Shown one piece after another: positions 21,222-21,291 of a stretch of DNA of 21,291 bases; position 1 is the first letter of the stretch; every line of letters begins with the position of its first letter. Below the pieces are notes generated by a model. The model saw nothing but the letters and a program-made list of their open reading frames with translations. It was not told where the DNA came from and did not search any database. A program made the position numbers and the translations under genes. Origin of the DNA: a virus; IMG/VR virus record IMGVR_UViG_3300046096_000210, positions 1 through 21,291 of that record. One strand, written 5' to 3'.

Positions 21222-21243
21222 TATCGTTACCATAGGTTACTAT
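21215..21243 (+). promoter_or_regulatory. Sigma70-type promoter reading out of the window to the right
   Basis: Perfect TTGACA at 21215-21220, 17-nt spacer, TACTAT at 21238-21243 (4 of 6). Its -35 box overlaps the -35 of the minus-strand promoter by five bases, so the two divergent promoters share one face of DNA. No start codon is seen before the window ends at 21291. Confidence 0.6.
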
Positions 21244-21291
21244 AACTACATAAGCACAACGGATTGAAACGAAACAAGCCGTTATCAAGAT

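Noticed and set aside
21171-21233. Longer start of the minus-strand 59-aa protein at 21233
   Set aside because: The perfect TATAAT of its promoter lies within this stretch, so the first transcribed ATG is the one at 21170.
1-21291. Prophage, CRISPR, tRNA or insertion sequence content
   Set aside because: No integrase, attachment duplication, spaced repeat array, cloverleaf or transposase was seen; all genes but two form a continuous podovirus late region.

Overview
The window is the late (structural, lysis and packaging) half of a T7-type podovirus genome, running from the C-terminal part of the portal gene to just past the large terminase gene. Seventeen of the nineteen genes lie on the + strand in the canonical T7 order: portal, scaffold, major capsid protein, tail tubular A, tail tubular B, gp13-, gp14-, gp15- and gp16-like internal virion proteins, tail fibre, small terminase, large terminase. 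Gene lengths are close to the T7 ones. The phage RNA polymerase, DNA polymerase and early genes are outside the window, so membership of the Autographiviridae-like group is inferred from order and protein resemblance. The base composition is AT-leaning. The host is probably Gram-negative (T7-type amidase and internal virion proteins, and a bacterial-type secreted small protein), but its genus cannot be read from this sequence.

Layout: 1-2916 is the head module (portal, an acidic 98-aa protein, scaffold, capsid), closed by a clear intrinsic terminator at 2926-2956, the same place as T7 T-phi. 2969-12870 holds tail tubular A and B and four internal virion proteins, mostly joined by TAATG or short overlaps. 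12879-17100 is the host-recognition block: a short T7-type fibre, a 123-aa protein and an 878-aa lectin-like protein. 17118-18067 is the lysis block (amidase, an unlisted 46-aa gene, a second hairpin terminator, a one-helix membrane protein that may be the holin). 18073-20060 carries the two terminase subunits. Four of the last five + strand genes start with TTG or GTG.

From 20061 to about 20586 there is no convincing gene. This stretch is rich in inverted repeats, a recurring AATTCTATA motif that resembles the core of T7-family promoters, and a CAAGCAACT-type tandem repeat. By position (just after terL) it is the likely place of the genome end or direct terminal repeat.

After it comes the only minus-strand unit: a 59-aa ribbon-helix-helix-like protein translationally coupled (ATGA) to a 135-aa protein with a signal peptide and two cysteines. 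It is driven by an extended -10 promoter that overlaps a divergent + strand sigma70-type promoter leading out of the window. This inverted, bacterial-looking cassette next to the genome end is the most unusual part of the window.
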